Shown: piece after piece, positions 32,022 through 41,641 of the stretch | Layout of the letters: each line of letters opens with the position of its first letter | Numbering within the stretch: position 1 is the first letter of the stretch | Source: Cyclobacteriaceae bacterium | Lineage (GTDB): Bacteria > Bacteroidota > Bacteroidia > Cytophagales > Cyclobacteriaceae | Assembly (NCBI GenBank): GCA_019638285.1 | Contig: JAHBUB010000003.1 | Coordinates: forward strand, 1-64,000 | Direction: 5' to 3' | DNA length: 64,000 bases | Program-made: the position numbers and the translations under genes | Notes under the pieces: generated by a model | The model's input: the letters and a program-made list of their open reading frames with translations, nothing else | The model's database searches: none | Told to the model about the DNA's origin: nothing

Positions 32022-33269
32022 ATGAGCACAGCGATACATCCCGAAAGTTTGATGATGTCCTACGGCTACAAGCCAGAGTTATCAGAAGGCGCAGTAAAGC
32101 CCCCCATTTTTCAAACGTCCACCTTCGCATTCAAGACAGCTGAGGAGGGAAAAGCCTTTTTTGAAGTAGCTTATGGCTTAAGGGAGAAAGCACAGAATGA
32201 AGAACTGGGGTTGATTTATAGTAGGATCAACAACCCTAACCTGCAGATACTGGAGGAACGACTGTGCCTTTGGGACAAGGCCGAACAATGTGCAGTTTTT
32301 GAAAGCGGTATGTCGGCCATCAGCACGGTGATGCTTGAATTTTTGAAACCAGGAGACCTCTTGTTGTATAGCCTTCCCACTTATGGAGGTACCGACCATT
32401 TTATCAATTACTTTTTGAAATCAATTGGCGTGGAATGTGTTGGGTTTCGCGCGAACCAAACTAAAGAGGAGATCATCGAATTAGTAGAACAAAGTGGCAA
32501 GTCGGATAGACTTTCACTGATCTACATAGAAACTCCTGCTAACCCTACCAACGATTTAATTGACATCAGAATGTGCCATGAGATTGGAGCTCGATATTCA
32601 TCTGGCGAACGGCAAGTGTACACTGCCGTTGATAATACGTACATGGGACCGCTGTGGTCAAGTCCGCTACAGCATGGAGCTGATTTAGTAATTTACTCTG
32701 CTACTAAATACATTGGTGGACACAGTGACTTGATTGCAGGTGCGGTATTGGGCAATGGTGAAATTATGCAAAGGGTAAAAACACTCCGTACCTTCCTGGG
32801 CAACATGGCAAGCCCGCATACCTGTTGGCTGCTACTCAGAAGTTTGGAGACCTTAAAGGTACGGATGGAGCAGCAAGCAAGGAGTGCGCAAGAAGTGGCT
32901 AAATTTTTGGAAGCACACCCCAAAGTAACCCAAATGCATTATCTGGGAAGCTTAAAGCCTTCTTCAAAGTCTTATGATATATATACGCGACAATACAGTT
33001 CACCGGGGGCTATGATTTCCTTTGAAATTGAAGGCAATCAGCCAGGAGCGTTTCGCTTCCTCAACAAGTTAAAGTTGATAAAGCTGGCAGTGAGTTTGGG
33101 TAGTACGGAGAGTCTTGTCCAACATCCTGCATCCATGACTCATGTTGGATTAACGCAGGAGTTAAGAGACAGAATTGGAATCACGGAAGGATTGATCCGT
33201 CTATCGATAGGGGTAGAAAATCACGAAGACATCATTGCCGATATCAAGCAAGCTTTTGCTTCCAATTAG
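32022..33269 (+). CDS. Cys/Met-metabolism PLP-dependent enzyme (cystathionine gamma-synthase/methionine gamma-lyase type)
   Basis: A 415-aa fold-type I PLP enzyme. The Schiff-base lysine is in YSATKYIGGHSDLIAG (about Lys229). Other family blocks are YSRINNPNLQILEERL, FESGMSAISTVMLEFLKPGD, PTYGGTDHFINYFL and YIETPANPTNDLIDI. It carries an insertion near residue 35-60 (EEGKAFFEVAYGLREKAQNEELGLIYSR) that is seen in a subset with lyase activity. The reaction could be cystathionine gamma-synthase, cystathionine gamma-lyase or methionine gamma-lyase; sequence alone does not decide. It is divergent from an Lrp regulator with shared ATTCC sites, which suggests amino-acid-responsive expression. A hairpin follows the gene. 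Confidence 0.85.
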   Translation: MSTAIHPESLMMSYGYKPELSEGAVKPPIFQTSTFAFKTAEEGKAFFEVAYGLREKAQNEELGLIYSRINNPNLQILEERLCLWDKAEQCAVFESGMSAISTVMLEFLKPGDLLLYSLPTYGGTDHFINYFLKSIGVECVGFRANQTKEEIIELVEQSGKSDRLSLIYIETPANPTNDLIDIRMCHEIGARYSSGERQVYTAVDNTYMGPLWSSPLQHGADLVIYSATKYIGGHSDLIAGAVLGNGEIMQRVKTLRTFLGNMASPHTCWLLLRSLETLKVRMEQQARSAQEVAKFLEAHPKVTQMHYLGSLKPSSKSYDIYTRQYSSPGAMISFEIEGNQPGAFRFLNKLKLIKLAVSLGSTESLVQHPASMTHVGLTQELRDRIGITEGLIRLSIGVENHEDIIADIKQAFASN

Positions 33270-33644
33270 AACCATCTTAAGACTACGTTCAATTAAATCT
33301 ATAAGTTTTGTAAGTCATTGCGGGTGGTATTTACCAGCAATGACCTTGTAGTATTAATGTGCAAATTCAACTTTCGTTTTTCTTCGGCACTTATCCTCAC
33401 TCAGAATCACTCTCAGTGAACGCTGAGGTTTGAAAATTACTCATAAACAGTTTTTTACTAATTTTTTCTGGAACTTGAATGGAAATACAAAAAGCGTTAT
33501 TTTTCCTGCGGTTGAAAAGATACTCACCACCAAGCGAAAGGGGATAGGTACAGATAACGTTTGGATATAATCCGACTTGTCGAAAAAGAGATTCAAACCA
33601 TTTGACAATAAATTGTGTCTAAACTTTTCATTTAGGGGTAAACA
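33270..33644. other. Intergenic stretch with a hairpin, no gene seen
   Basis: No convincing coding frame is present. The main structure is a hairpin, GTCATTGC (33314-33321) with GCAATGAC (33337-33344) and an inner TGGT/ACCA pair, that could end or process the upstream transcript. A second weak hairpin, CTCAG...CTGAG, lies near 33415-33432. The rest is AT-rich. Confidence 0.4.
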
Positions 33645-34148
33645 ATGGATAAAGCTAAATGGATTCTCACCTTTTTGGCCATTTTAGGGATTATGGCAGT
33701 TTCTTGTAACGAGAAAGATTTTGATGTACAAAATTTAAGTCCTGATGAATTTGTGAGCTTATTAAAAAACGGAACTTACGTTGATAAAGTTGGAAATGAA
33801 TTGCCGAACTTTTCAATGAATCACATTGAAGGGCTTATTAACTATTTAAACGACACAACTATCATTAAAGAGTTCCCGCACAATCCCATTTCCTCTAGAA
33901 TAACGCATCCTAAAATATTGAACGAATGCATTATGTGGACCATTGATGGAATACGACTTGGGAAAAAGTACCCTTCACTTGAGCCATCTTTGTTAGACAC
34001 AATTAAAAATTATTCAAGATTGACAAACAAGGAATTATGGATGTTGGGTAACAATTATGTTGACTGGCACAATGAATTCAAAATAAATCCTTCTGAGGCA
34101 TTGAGAAAAAAGGACCTATTGGGGAATACGACCTATAAGTGGAATTGA
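33645..34148 (+). CDS. Small lipoprotein, DUF4943-like
   Basis: A 167-aa lipoprotein with a signal peptide and lipobox ending at Cys21 (IMAVSCNEKDF). The mature part reads FDVQNLSPDEFVSLLKNGTYVDKVGNELPNF, then a central helix HIEGLINYLNDTT, then FPHNPISSRITHPKILNECIMWTIDGIRLGK. This resembles the DUF4943 lipoproteins of Bacteroidota as I recall them, but I am not certain. It stands alone in an AT-rich stretch and its transcription unit is unclear. The next gene is the urea transporter, 220 bases away. Function unknown. Confidence 0.65.
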   Translation: MDKAKWILTFLAILGIMAVSCNEKDFDVQNLSPDEFVSLLKNGTYVDKVGNELPNFSMNHIEGLINYLNDTTIIKEFPHNPISSRITHPKILNECIMWTIDGIRLGKKYPSLEPSLLDTIKNYSRLTNKELWMLGNNYVDWHNEFKINPSEALRKKDLLGNTTYKWN

Positions 34149-34369
34149 ATTGTATAATTATTGGGCGATTCCTCCTGATCTAACCCTATTTGGGACAACC
34201 CTATCAGAACCTTAAAACCTGAAAATGACTTTTTAATATTTCTTCACTAATTTTTTCATCGCCCATGGACTAAAACATGGGCGCTATTTTAGTAGTGATT
34301 TATAGAGGGTGGGATAGTCCTCATGCATGGTCTTTAGATATTAAATTAGATAACCTAATAGCGTATTTG

Positions 34370-35218
34370 ATGAAATTTGTACAAACGATTTTACGAGGTA
34401 TTGGTCAGGTAATGTTTCAAAATAATATTTATTCTGGAATTTTATTTTTAATTGGAATTTCTTACAACTCCTGGTTATTAGGATTGGCAGCCCTGTTTGG
34501 CACAATAATAAGTACCGGTTCCGCTCTAATTTTGAGGTATCCAAAAGATGATATTCAAAACGGGCTTTATGGTTTTAATGGAGCATTAACGGGCATTGCT
34601 GTACTGTTTTTTTTCGAGGTAAATTTTATTATCGTCTTAGCGCTAATAGCAGGCGCTGTATTGTCAACTGTAATGATGAACTTGTTAAAGAAAGTTATTC
34701 CGCCATTGACTGCACCTTTTGTAATGGTAACTTGGTTTGTGATATATTCATTACAGTTCGTTTTTAACTTTCCGTTACTACCTTCTTCAGAGCCTACAGG
34801 AAATACCATTGATATTCTAACCGCATCAGGCAATAGTTTCGGTCAAGTGATGTTTCAAGAAAATAGGATAACCGGACTATTTTTTCTTTTGGGTATATTG
34901 GTAAACAATAGACTAATGGCTATTTATGCCGTGTATGCTGCTGTTTTAGGCGCTTTGGTTGGATGGCTTTTTTCAGCACCTTTTTCTACAATTAATGCTG
35001 GGCTTATGGGCTACAATGCAATACTTTGCGCCATTGCACTTACAGGAAAAAGAAGGGCAGATTTTCTGTGGATCACCCTTGCTATAGGCCTCTCCACATT
35101 GTTAAATATCGGATTATCAATGACTGGAATAATTGCACTCACCGCCCCATTTGTGGTAGTAACTTGGATAATTTGGAAGTTAAAACAAAAAACTCAGGTT
35201 AAGGAAGTGGTGGCTTAA
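34370..35218 (+). CDS. Urea transporter family protein
   Basis: A 282-aa integral membrane protein with ten or so hydrophobic segments arranged as two homologous halves. The repeat is visible as GQVMFQNNIYSGILFLIGI ... LYGFNGALTGIAVLFFF in the first half and GQVMFQENRITGLFFLLGI ... LMGYNAILCAIAL in the second. The motif LxGxNxxLxxxAL in each half is typical of the urea-channel family (PF03253). It should let urea cross the membrane without energy. The frame is open to 34277, but MKFVQTILRGIGQVMFQ is the usual family start. No urease gene is in the window and the stretch is AT-richer than its surroundings, so it may be an acquired gene. Confidence 0.88.
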   Translation: MKFVQTILRGIGQVMFQNNIYSGILFLIGISYNSWLLGLAALFGTIISTGSALILRYPKDDIQNGLYGFNGALTGIAVLFFFEVNFIIVLALIAGAVLSTVMMNLLKKVIPPLTAPFVMVTWFVIYSLQFVFNFPLLPSSEPTGNTIDILTASGNSFGQVMFQENRITGLFFLLGILVNNRLMAIYAVYAAVLGALVGWLFSAPFSTINAGLMGYNAILCAIALTGKRRADFLWITLAIGLSTLLNIGLSMTGIIALTAPFVVVTWIIWKLKQKTQVKEVVA

Positions 35219-35311
35219 CTGAGAATTAAGTTATTCGTAATCTGCCACTGGCCATACACACACCGGTGTGAAACTTTAAAGTAAACCCAATACATTCAAA
35301 ATATATTAACA

Positions 35312-35935
35312 ATGAAAGAATTTTGGGAAGAAGCATTTAAAGACAAACAGGAAATGTGGGGTTTTGAACCTGCAAAATCTACTGTATTGATTAATGACTT
35401 TTTTATTGAGCAAAATGTTAAAAATGTACTTATTCCTGGCATTGGTTATGGACGAAATGCTCAAATATTTAGGGATCATGGAATGACTGTAACAGGAATA
35501 GAAATTTCCGAAACTGCCATTGATTTGGCCCATAAACATTTTGGGAACGACTTGATTATTTATCACGGTTCGGTAACTGAAATGCCATTTGATAAAAATC
35601 TATATGACGGAATATATTGTTACGCTTTAATTCACTTGTTGGACAAAAAGGAAAGAAAAAAACTGATCCAAGACTGCCTTAACCAACTAAAAGAAAACGG
35701 GTTTATGGTTTTTGCAGCTGTTACAAAAGAAGCACCGATTTATGGTCAGGGTACTCGCATTGATAAGGATAGATTTGAAATATTTGGTGGTGTAAAAATG
35801 TACTTTTACGACAAGGAGACAATACAAGAAGAATTTGGTAATGCAGGATTATTTGAAATAAAAGAAGTGATGGATGTCTATCCCTTTTATCTCATAAAAT
35901 GCAAAAAGAACACAGATAGAAAGTTGACGAAATAG
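35312..35935 (+). CDS. Class I SAM-dependent methyltransferase
   Basis: A 207-aa methyltransferase. SAM motif I is NVLIPGIGYGRNAQIFRDHGMTVTGIEIS (about residues 37-65), and motif II reads MPFDKNLYDGIYCYALIHLLD (about 92-112). The start MKEFWEEAFKDKQEMWGFEP and the IPGIGYGRN loop resemble the thiopurine/tellurite-type methyltransferase group. The family contains enzymes for tellurite, halide and thiol methylation, and the substrate cannot be told here. It follows the urea transporter by 93 bases and is in the same AT-rich stretch. No membrane segment or signal peptide. Confidence 0.85.
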   Translation: MKEFWEEAFKDKQEMWGFEPAKSTVLINDFFIEQNVKNVLIPGIGYGRNAQIFRDHGMTVTGIEISETAIDLAHKHFGNDLIIYHGSVTEMPFDKNLYDGIYCYALIHLLDKKERKKLIQDCLNQLKENGFMVFAAVTKEAPIYGQGTRIDKDRFEIFGGVKMYFYDKETIQEEFGNAGLFEIKEVMDVYPFYLIKCKKNTDRKLTK

Positions 35936-35993
35936 AAAAACTTAAGCCTTCCATGTTCATGTCGCCATCAACCCAGTGTTGGGACATACAAAC

Positions 35994-36239
35994 TCAACTT
36001 TCTTTTTTCTTCGGCACCGGATCGTAGCCGCTGGTGCCCCATGGATGGCAACGACCAATTCTTTTCATACCCAGCCAGGTGCCTTTGAGTGGTCCCCATT
36101 CTTGTATCGCTTCTATGGTGTATTGAGAGCATGAGGGGGTATGGCGACAATGAGATCCTAATAGGGGAGATAGGGTAAGCTGATAAAAGCGAACGGGTAA
36201 AATCAATATTTTTTTAAATATGTTATTGATGAGGCTCAC
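35994..36239 (-). CDS. yidD: Membrane protein insertion efficiency factor YidD
   Basis: An 81-aa protein with the YidD signature: an amphipathic N-terminus ([42 protein letters not shown]) with three conserved Cys and the PSCSQY box at residues 36-41. [17 protein letters not shown] near the C-terminus completes it. YidD helps the YidC insertase place proteins in the inner membrane. The start codon overlaps the last base of cysS (36239), so it is translated from that transcript. No yidC, rnpA or rpmH neighbour is present. A longer start than MSLINN is not available. Confidence 0.95.
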   Translation of the reverse strand: MSLINNIFKKILILPVRFYQLTLSPLLGSHCRHTPSCSQYTIEAIQEWGPLKGTWLGMKRIGRCHPWGTSGYDPVPKKKES

Positions 36240-37744
36240 TATTCAATCTCATAATCAATTGTTCCGTCTTTCCCATCTTTCAACTGCACGCCCATTGCTT
36301 TGAGGTCGTCACGTATTTCATCAGACAAGGCAAAGTTCTTATCGGTGCGGGCTTTCTTTCTGATGTCAATCAACATTTGAATGAGGCCATTCAGCAATTG
36401 CTCGTCTTGTGCATTGTCTTCTCGTAATCCCAATACCTCCTGAATGAAGTTGATATAAGTATTTTTGAAATGGGTGAAGGTATTTGAATCAATAGCACCT
36501 AAATCTTGATTCCCTGATTTAAAATCATTTATCCTCGCTGACATTTCAAACAACACCGCTAAGGTTTTGGCCGTATTGAAATCATCACTCATGCTCAGAT
36601 AGCACTCATCTACCAATCGATCAAGGTCATTTTTTAGACTTTCGTTGATCGCAGTTGTTTTGGGGTGATTCAGTTCTTTCAACGCATCCAATGCGTTCAT
36701 TAGTTTTCGGTACCCTTTCTCCGCAGCGTTGAGGGCATCATTGCTGAAATCCAATGTGCTGGAGTAATGTGATTGTAACATAAAGAAGCGAACGGCCATG
36801 GGCGCATACGCTTTTGTGAGTAGCGGATGGGATCCGGTAAACAATTCATGGGGAAGGAATGAATTGCCTTTTGACTTACTCATTTTCTCACCATTTACTG
36901 TGAGCATGTTGGAGTGCATCCAATAGCGTACAGGAGCGATTCCATAAGCACCCACACTTTGAGCAATCTCACACTCGTGGTGCGGAAACTTTAGGTCCAT
37001 ACCACCACCATGAATGTCAAATTGTTTTCCGAGGTACTTGGTGCCCATCGCAGAACACTCTAAATGCCATCCTGGTATTCCTTCTCCCCACGGAGAGGGC
37101 CATCGTTGAATGTGATTGGGTGGCACGCCCTTCCAAATGGCAAAGTCAATGGGATTTCTCTTTTCGTCCTGTCGATTGAGCGCACGAGATCCGTCCATAA
37201 GTTCTTCAATGTTTCTTCCACTGAGTTCTCCGTATTTGTGCTTTTCTGAGAATTTATTTACATCAAAATAAACAGAACCATTCACCTCATAAGCATATCC
37301 GTTTTCGATAATTTTTTTTACCATCTCTATTTGTTCCACAATGTGGCCGGTGGCGGTAGGCTCAATGGTGGGAGGAAGGATGTTGAAAATGCGGCACACC
37401 TCATGAAAACCAATGGTGTACTTCTGAACGATTTCCATGGGCTCCAGTTGCTCCAGTCTTGCCCTCTCTTCGATTCTATCCACTCCTTCGCCTGCATCGT
37501 TGGTGAGATGGCCAGCGTCTGTAATATTGCGCACGTAGCGAACTTTGTATCCTATGTGGGTGAGATAGCGAAATACCACATCGAATGCGGTAAAAGTCCT
37601 TAAGTTGCCCAAGTGCACTTCACTGTACACGGTGGGACCGCAAGAATACATTCCTACAAAAGGTGGGTTGAGCGGCTCAAATTTTTCCTTTTTTCCGCTT
37701 AAAGTGTTTGAGATCGATACAGGGTATTTCTTAAACAGATCCAT
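36239..37744 (-). CDS. cysS: Cysteinyl-tRNA synthetase
   Basis: A 501-aa class I aminoacyl-tRNA synthetase. The HIGH-equivalent is [19 protein letters not shown] (zinc Cys of the CGPT and HLGN at about 31-46). KMSKS appears in [10 protein letters not shown] at about 275-284. Zinc ligands are also in [12 protein letters not shown] and HHECEIAQS. The C-terminal DALR-type helical domain (about 320-490) closes the protein. The ATG at 37744 is preceded by a TATCTTTG box at 37766-37773. The downstream yidD is translated from the same message. Length is normal. Confidence 0.97.
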   Translation of the reverse strand: MDLFKKYPVSISNTLSGKKEKFEPLNPPFVGMYSCGPTVYSEVHLGNLRTFTAFDVVFRYLTHIGYKVRYVRNITDAGHLTNDAGEGVDRIEERARLEQLEPMEIVQKYTIGFHEVCRIFNILPPTIEPTATGHIVEQIEMVKKIIENGYAYEVNGSVYFDVNKFSEKHKYGELSGRNIEELMDGSRALNRQDEKRNPIDFAIWKGVPPNHIQRWPSPWGEGIPGWHLECSAMGTKYLGKQFDIHGGGMDLKFPHHECEIAQSVGAYGIAPVRYWMHSNMLTVNGEKMSKSKGNSFLPHELFTGSHPLLTKAYAPMAVRFFMLQSHYSSTLDFSNDALNAAEKGYRKLMNALDALKELNHPKTTAINESLKNDLDRLVDECYLSMSDDFNTAKTLAVLFEMSARINDFKSGNQDLGAIDSNTFTHFKNTYINFIQEVLGLREDNAQDEQLLNGLIQMLIDIRKKARTDKNFALSDEIRDDLKAMGVQLKDGKDGTIDYEIE

Positions 37745-37765
37745 TTACTGTGCTCAATTTAGATG

Positions 37766-37773
37766 CAAAGATA
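37766..37773 (-). promoter_or_regulatory. -7 box upstream of cysS
   Basis: Minus strand TATCTTTG matches TAnnTTTG exactly, 22 bases upstream of the cysS ATG. An ATTG at 37790-37793 lies 16 bases further, a short -33 spacing. Confidence 0.45.
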
Positions 37774-37891
37774 CGATTTCTGCTGCAAGCAATAAGTATT
37801 CACGGATTGGATTACCAGTCAATAGGTTGCAAGTAACCAGTTGCCAGTTTGAAGGTGACCCATCCAATGGATGCAGGGCTATCGTTCTGAT

Positions 37892-39274
37892 TTAATTGGG
37901 TATCAAAAAAAACTCGTACTTGTTACATGGATTGTAAAGTCGAAATACTTTAATGCCATTTTGTGGCAAGTCGAAGGCGTAGATTTCTCCCCCTGCAAAT
38001 ATTTCGTCTGTAATCTCTTTAAGTGCTTGCTCTGTGCCTGCCGGAGGAGTGGCGGAATAATAATATTGATCCAGTAGACTCACCTTGAATAGATTCACAG
38101 CCGTATTGGTAGGTTGGTATTCTCTCACATATATTTCCCCATTCTCCATAATAAACCCAACCGAATAGATGGGGATAGAAGGGTTTTTTAGCGGCACTCC
38201 ATAGAACAAAACGAAACCACTTGTTCCCGGAAGTTTCTGCGCAATGCTTCCTGTCTCTTGTAAACTTTTGCCCTGACCATCAAAAACAAATAGCGCATTG
38301 ACGGTGTACACCGTTTTTGCAAAATCACTGCCTCTGTTGCTAAGCATTGCGTTAACAATGCTAACTGACCCCACACCTGGGGTTTGGCCGTTGTATCGGG
38401 GTTCGGTATTGTTTACGCCCGATGCGCAAAGATCGGGGCCGGTAAGATTGAAGTCGCTTAGGGTGAGTGCGCTGATGTTATTGGATTGGCCATTAAAATT
38501 AAATGATAATGGTTTTTCTAATACCAGCTGACCATTGGACAGTGTGTATTTACTAGAATGATTTAGGGTAACCCGTGTGTTAGCAAGCACTTCGTCCCTG
38601 GTAGTACCTTTCCCTGCAAATTCGGCTGTAAGAGTCCTCTTGGTCAAATCGATTGTCCAGAAAATTGAAATGTTCTTATCACTTAAGATCACCTGCTGAG
38701 TAGGGTTGATGGTACCAAAGATTTGGGGGTTTTTCAAATTGAATTGCATCAGGTTTGTGGCAATGTCTCTGGCAAACTCACTCTCATCGTTTGCTCCGGC
38801 AGGAGTGAAAACCAACTGAGTAGGGTTTGAGGTGTCTGATTTGCTTTCGAAAATCAAATCATTACCTTCCTTCTTTTTAAATAAGAACTCAAACTCACCA
38901 CCGAAAGTAGCCTCATCCAGTTCAAAGAGATAGTGGAAGACACCATACGTCTCCATAATTAATTCCAGCCCCAATGCATTGTCGATGCGGTAGGTGATGG
39001 TGTTGTCAAAGAATTCTCCATTGCTGTCAGGTATATCTGACTTTATATTCACCTGGCCATCGGGTGTGAATTTCATTAGAATCAAAAACGTACCAGACGC
39101 TTCCGTAGGTTGGTACTCCAATCTCCATCCGTTGGGGGGAGCTGTGAGTTCTGTTCTTAATCCATCAACAGCTTCTTTTACCCGTTCTTCAACAGGGGGC
39201 ATATTGGTTTTGTCCTCGTTGCAGGAAACCACAATGGCAAAAAATATTAATATGAGAATGTAGGATCGCAACAT
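37892..39274 (-). CDS. DUF4302 lipoprotein of a SusC/SusD operon
   Basis: A 460-aa lipoprotein with a lipobox ending at Cys18 (IVVSCNED). The mature part begins MPPVEERVKEAVDGLRTELTAPPNGWRLEYQP, the N-terminal pattern of DUF4302 proteins as I recall them. It continues as a long beta-rich chain with a C-terminal NPCNKYEFF. Such proteins sit in SusC/SusD loci with the HExxH lipoprotein that lies 2 bases upstream here (gap 39275-39276). A surface-exposed accessory or ligand-binding role is likely but unproven. It is the last gene of the operon from the PKD lipoprotein at 45798. No catalytic motif is visible. Confidence 0.82.
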   Translation of the reverse strand: MLRSYILILIFFAIVVSCNEDKTNMPPVEERVKEAVDGLRTELTAPPNGWRLEYQPTEASGTFLILMKFTPDGQVNIKSDIPDSNGEFFDNTITYRIDNALGLELIMETYGVFHYLFELDEATFGGEFEFLFKKKEGNDLIFESKSDTSNPTQLVFTPAGANDESEFARDIATNLMQFNLKNPQIFGTINPTQQVILSDKNISIFWTIDLTKRTLTAEFAGKGTTRDEVLANTRVTLNHSSKYTLSNGQLVLEKPLSFNFNGQSNNISALTLSDFNLTGPDLCASGVNNTEPRYNGQTPGVGSVSIVNAMLSNRGSDFAKTVYTVNALFVFDGQGKSLQETGSIAQKLPGTSGFVLFYGVPLKNPSIPIYSVGFIMENGEIYVREYQPTNTAVNLFKVSLLDQYYYSATPPAGTEQALKEITDEIFAGGEIYAFDLPQNGIKVFRLYNPCNKYEFFLIPN

Positions 39275-39276
39275 TT

Positions 39277-40137
39277 CTAATTTAATTTGGCCTGAACCGC
39301 ATTCCGTACCGCTTGTAAATCAACATTGACTACCTTTTTATAATGTTCTATAATGGCAATTAATTTTTCTCTCACCATTTTACGCCCTGCGTTCCTGGCA
39401 TCACATTCTGGTGTTGTACAACCAAGCTCATCGGTCATAAATTCAGTCTCAAAGTTTTTGTTGTATAAAAAGAAAGCTACGGTCTCGGCAAAATCCTCAT
39501 TGGGAGAGCTGGTGGCATACGGAGAGACGAAACCTCGCTTGAGGGCATCTTCATCTGAGAGCGACACCCAAAAGCCAGGACTGGTATAGCCGGCCGGAGA
39601 AATTTTTTCAAAGTCAGGCGGAAGCTTGTGCCTTTGATGTACGATATGCGCAAACTCATGATACACGGTATGCAGTTGCAATTCTTCCCACTCTTTGTCA
39701 GTCGGATCGATAGCATTTACATAAGTAAAAGTAATTTGTGCACCTGCATCTGCTGTTCCAAGCACTACAGTACCATCATCGTTATAAATAAAGCCTCCCA
39801 GCAACACTACTTCGGAGGGAACATACGATCTGAAATAAGCTTCGCCATTTTGCACTTCAAGAAAAGGATCTACCCAAAACTTTTGTATGAAGTCGAGCAT
39901 GGGTTTTACTACTTCTAGCTTAGGGGGAGCTACTCGTTGAGTGGGCTTGATGTACCTGTCTACAAAACGATAGCGAATGGCCATTCCATATTCTTCTCTG
40001 AAGTTTGACTCAATAAACTTATCCAAATCCGTTTCCAACTGCACATTGGTTTGCGTAACTGGTACATTGAGCGTTTCATCTGGATAGCAACCCACTAAAA
40101 GGAAAACAATGAAGAACAAAAAGGGTATTGTTTTCAT
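39277..40137 (-). CDS. SusC/SusD-associated zinc metallohydrolase lipoprotein
   Basis: A 286-aa lipoprotein, lipobox ending at Cys17 (VFLLVGCYPDE). The zinc-protease signature HEFAH is in TVYHEFAHIVHQRHKLPP (about residues 164-181). A third zinc ligand is probably in the later SPNEDFAETVAFFL segment. This organisation matches the substrate-import-associated zinc metallohydrolase family that I recall from SusC/SusD operons. It probably processes a peptide or protein substrate at the cell surface before import. It lies one base from susD and two from the DUF4302 gene. An unusually high number of short gaps in this operon fits tight co-translation. Confidence 0.88.
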   Translation of the reverse strand: MKTIPFLFFIVFLLVGCYPDETLNVPVTQTNVQLETDLDKFIESNFREEYGMAIRYRFVDRYIKPTQRVAPPKLEVVKPMLDFIQKFWVDPFLEVQNGEAYFRSYVPSEVVLLGGFIYNDDGTVVLGTADAGAQITFTYVNAIDPTDKEWEELQLHTVYHEFAHIVHQRHKLPPDFEKISPAGYTSPGFWVSLSDEDALKRGFVSPYATSSPNEDFAETVAFFLYNKNFETEFMTDELGCTTPECDARNAGRKMVREKLIAIIEHYKKVVNVDLQAVRNAVQAKLN

Positions 40138-40138
40138 T

Positions 40139-41641
40139 TTATCTGGGGTTTGCAGTTAAGCCTCCAACATCCACAGCAGAGGTGGGGATTTGTAACACTT
40201 TTCTCAAGTCGTCATCCTTCAGTTCAATGGTTGCCCCATTCTCCAACAGGTGCTTCACAGGTATTTTATAACGTTTGATGTCAAACCATCGCATACCCTG
40301 CACTAAAAACTCTCTTCTTCGTTCTCGGATTAGCCATTCGATCACCACTGCACGGTTGCTCACATTACCAAGCCCACCCACACCAAAGAAATTGCGCAGA
40401 TCATTGATGGTTATTGTAACAGCCCCACTGTATCTTTTATTGGCCAACGTTTGCAGGTCCGCCATTGCTTCGGTGATTCTGTTTTTCTCAGCCAGTGCTT
40501 CCGCTCTATTGAGTAATACCTCTTCTCCTCTAAACATGATACCGATGTGGTAAGGCGTACCCACATTGGAGTTGAGGCTGCTTCGTTCAAAAAGGCTTTC
40601 GTATCTGGCCGGAAAGGCGCCATTTTCCCCTTTTTGGTAAGAAGGGTTTTCCCTCACGTCTGTTCCTCCAAATGGATTGGAACTAAATATGTCGTCATAT
40701 ACTTTGTTGGTGGGACCGTGGCCAAAATCAAGTCTTTGTACCAGGGAAATCTTTCTCATTAACAGTAAGTTGCTCCTTTGTTGAGGGGAGGAGTAAAGTT
40801 GTGGATAGGCAGTAGGAGATGAGCTGGCGTTTTGAAATTCTTGCGAGGTGAGATCCCGAACAAATGAGCCTGGATCGCTGCCCAACATCTGCGTGCTGTA
40901 CTCAATGCACTTATCGAAATCCTGCTTGAAGAGATAAAACCTTGAGGCGAAGGCCAAAGCAGCATTTTTATTGAAATGATATTTTCCGGAATTCTTAAAG
41001 AAGCTATCGTCTATCAATTCAATGCCTTTGAGCATATCGGCTTCTACTTTGTCATAGACTTCTTTTACGGTATTGCGTTTGTAAGTTTTAATAAAAATGG
41101 TCTCTGGCGTTTCTACATAAGGGATACCCTTATCACTTTCTGCTTTATTACTATCATAATGTTTGCCAAAAAGATTGACCAACATGAAATGACCGTATGC
41201 CCTTGTGAGGCGAGCTTCTGCTTCTACGGCTTTCTTTCTTTTTTGATCTGTTTTCGTAGTGGCCGGTATGGATTCGATGACAGCCAGCACTTCATTGGCG
41301 TGGGCAATGGCATTGTATGTTTCATACCAAAAGAAGGGAGGTGTATCTTGCTCATCCGGATCATCTGTAAAATCTTCCCATGCATACGCGCGCTCATGGG
41401 ATTGTCGCAGTGTTACTCCTCTGATATAATCTGAGTTGTCCGTCATCCAGTCTGTGAATGCCGGAGAGGCTACTGCGTAGGCATTGGTAAGTAATTGCGC
41501 TGCTTTGTCCAGGTTATCCAAGGTTACCCTGTTGTCTGGCGCTTCATTTAGAAAATCGTTGCAGGCAGCAGGCACCAAAAGCAAACCCGTAATTATTACT
41601 TTTTGAAACGTGGGCCTTATGATTCGATTGAATATCTTCAT
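40139..41641 (-). CDS. SusD/RagB-family nutrient-binding lipoprotein
   Basis: A 500-aa lipoprotein with lipobox ending at Cys27 (LLVPAACNDFLNEAPDNR). Helical TPR-like scaffolding is visible: EDFTDDPDEQDTPPFFWYETYNAIAHANEVLAVIESIPAT and ARLTRAYGHFMLVNLFGKHYD at about 88-165. The SusD C-terminal segment is EWLIRERRREFLVQGMRWFDIKRYKIPV near 455-482. It forms the lid of the SusC barrel and binds the substrate outside the cell. It overlaps susC by 4 bases (41638-41641). The presence of a zinc protease lipoprotein in the operon suggests a peptide-type substrate rather than a glycan, which is inference. Confidence 0.95.
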   Translation of the reverse strand: MKIFNRIIRPTFQKVIITGLLLVPAACNDFLNEAPDNRVTLDNLDKAAQLLTNAYAVASPAFTDWMTDNSDYIRGVTLRQSHERAYAWEDFTDDPDEQDTPPFFWYETYNAIAHANEVLAVIESIPATTKTDQKRKKAVEAEARLTRAYGHFMLVNLFGKHYDSNKAESDKGIPYVETPETIFIKTYKRNTVKEVYDKVEADMLKGIELIDDSFFKNSGKYHFNKNAALAFASRFYLFKQDFDKCIEYSTQMLGSDPGSFVRDLTSQEFQNASSSPTAYPQLYSSPQQRSNLLLMRKISLVQRLDFGHGPTNKVYDDIFSSNPFGGTDVRENPSYQKGENGAFPARYESLFERSSLNSNVGTPYHIGIMFRGEEVLLNRAEALAEKNRITEAMADLQTLANKRYSGAVTITINDLRNFFGVGGLGNVSNRAVVIEWLIRERRREFLVQGMRWFDIKRYKIPVKHLLENGATIELKDDDLRKVLQIPTSAVDVGGLTANPR

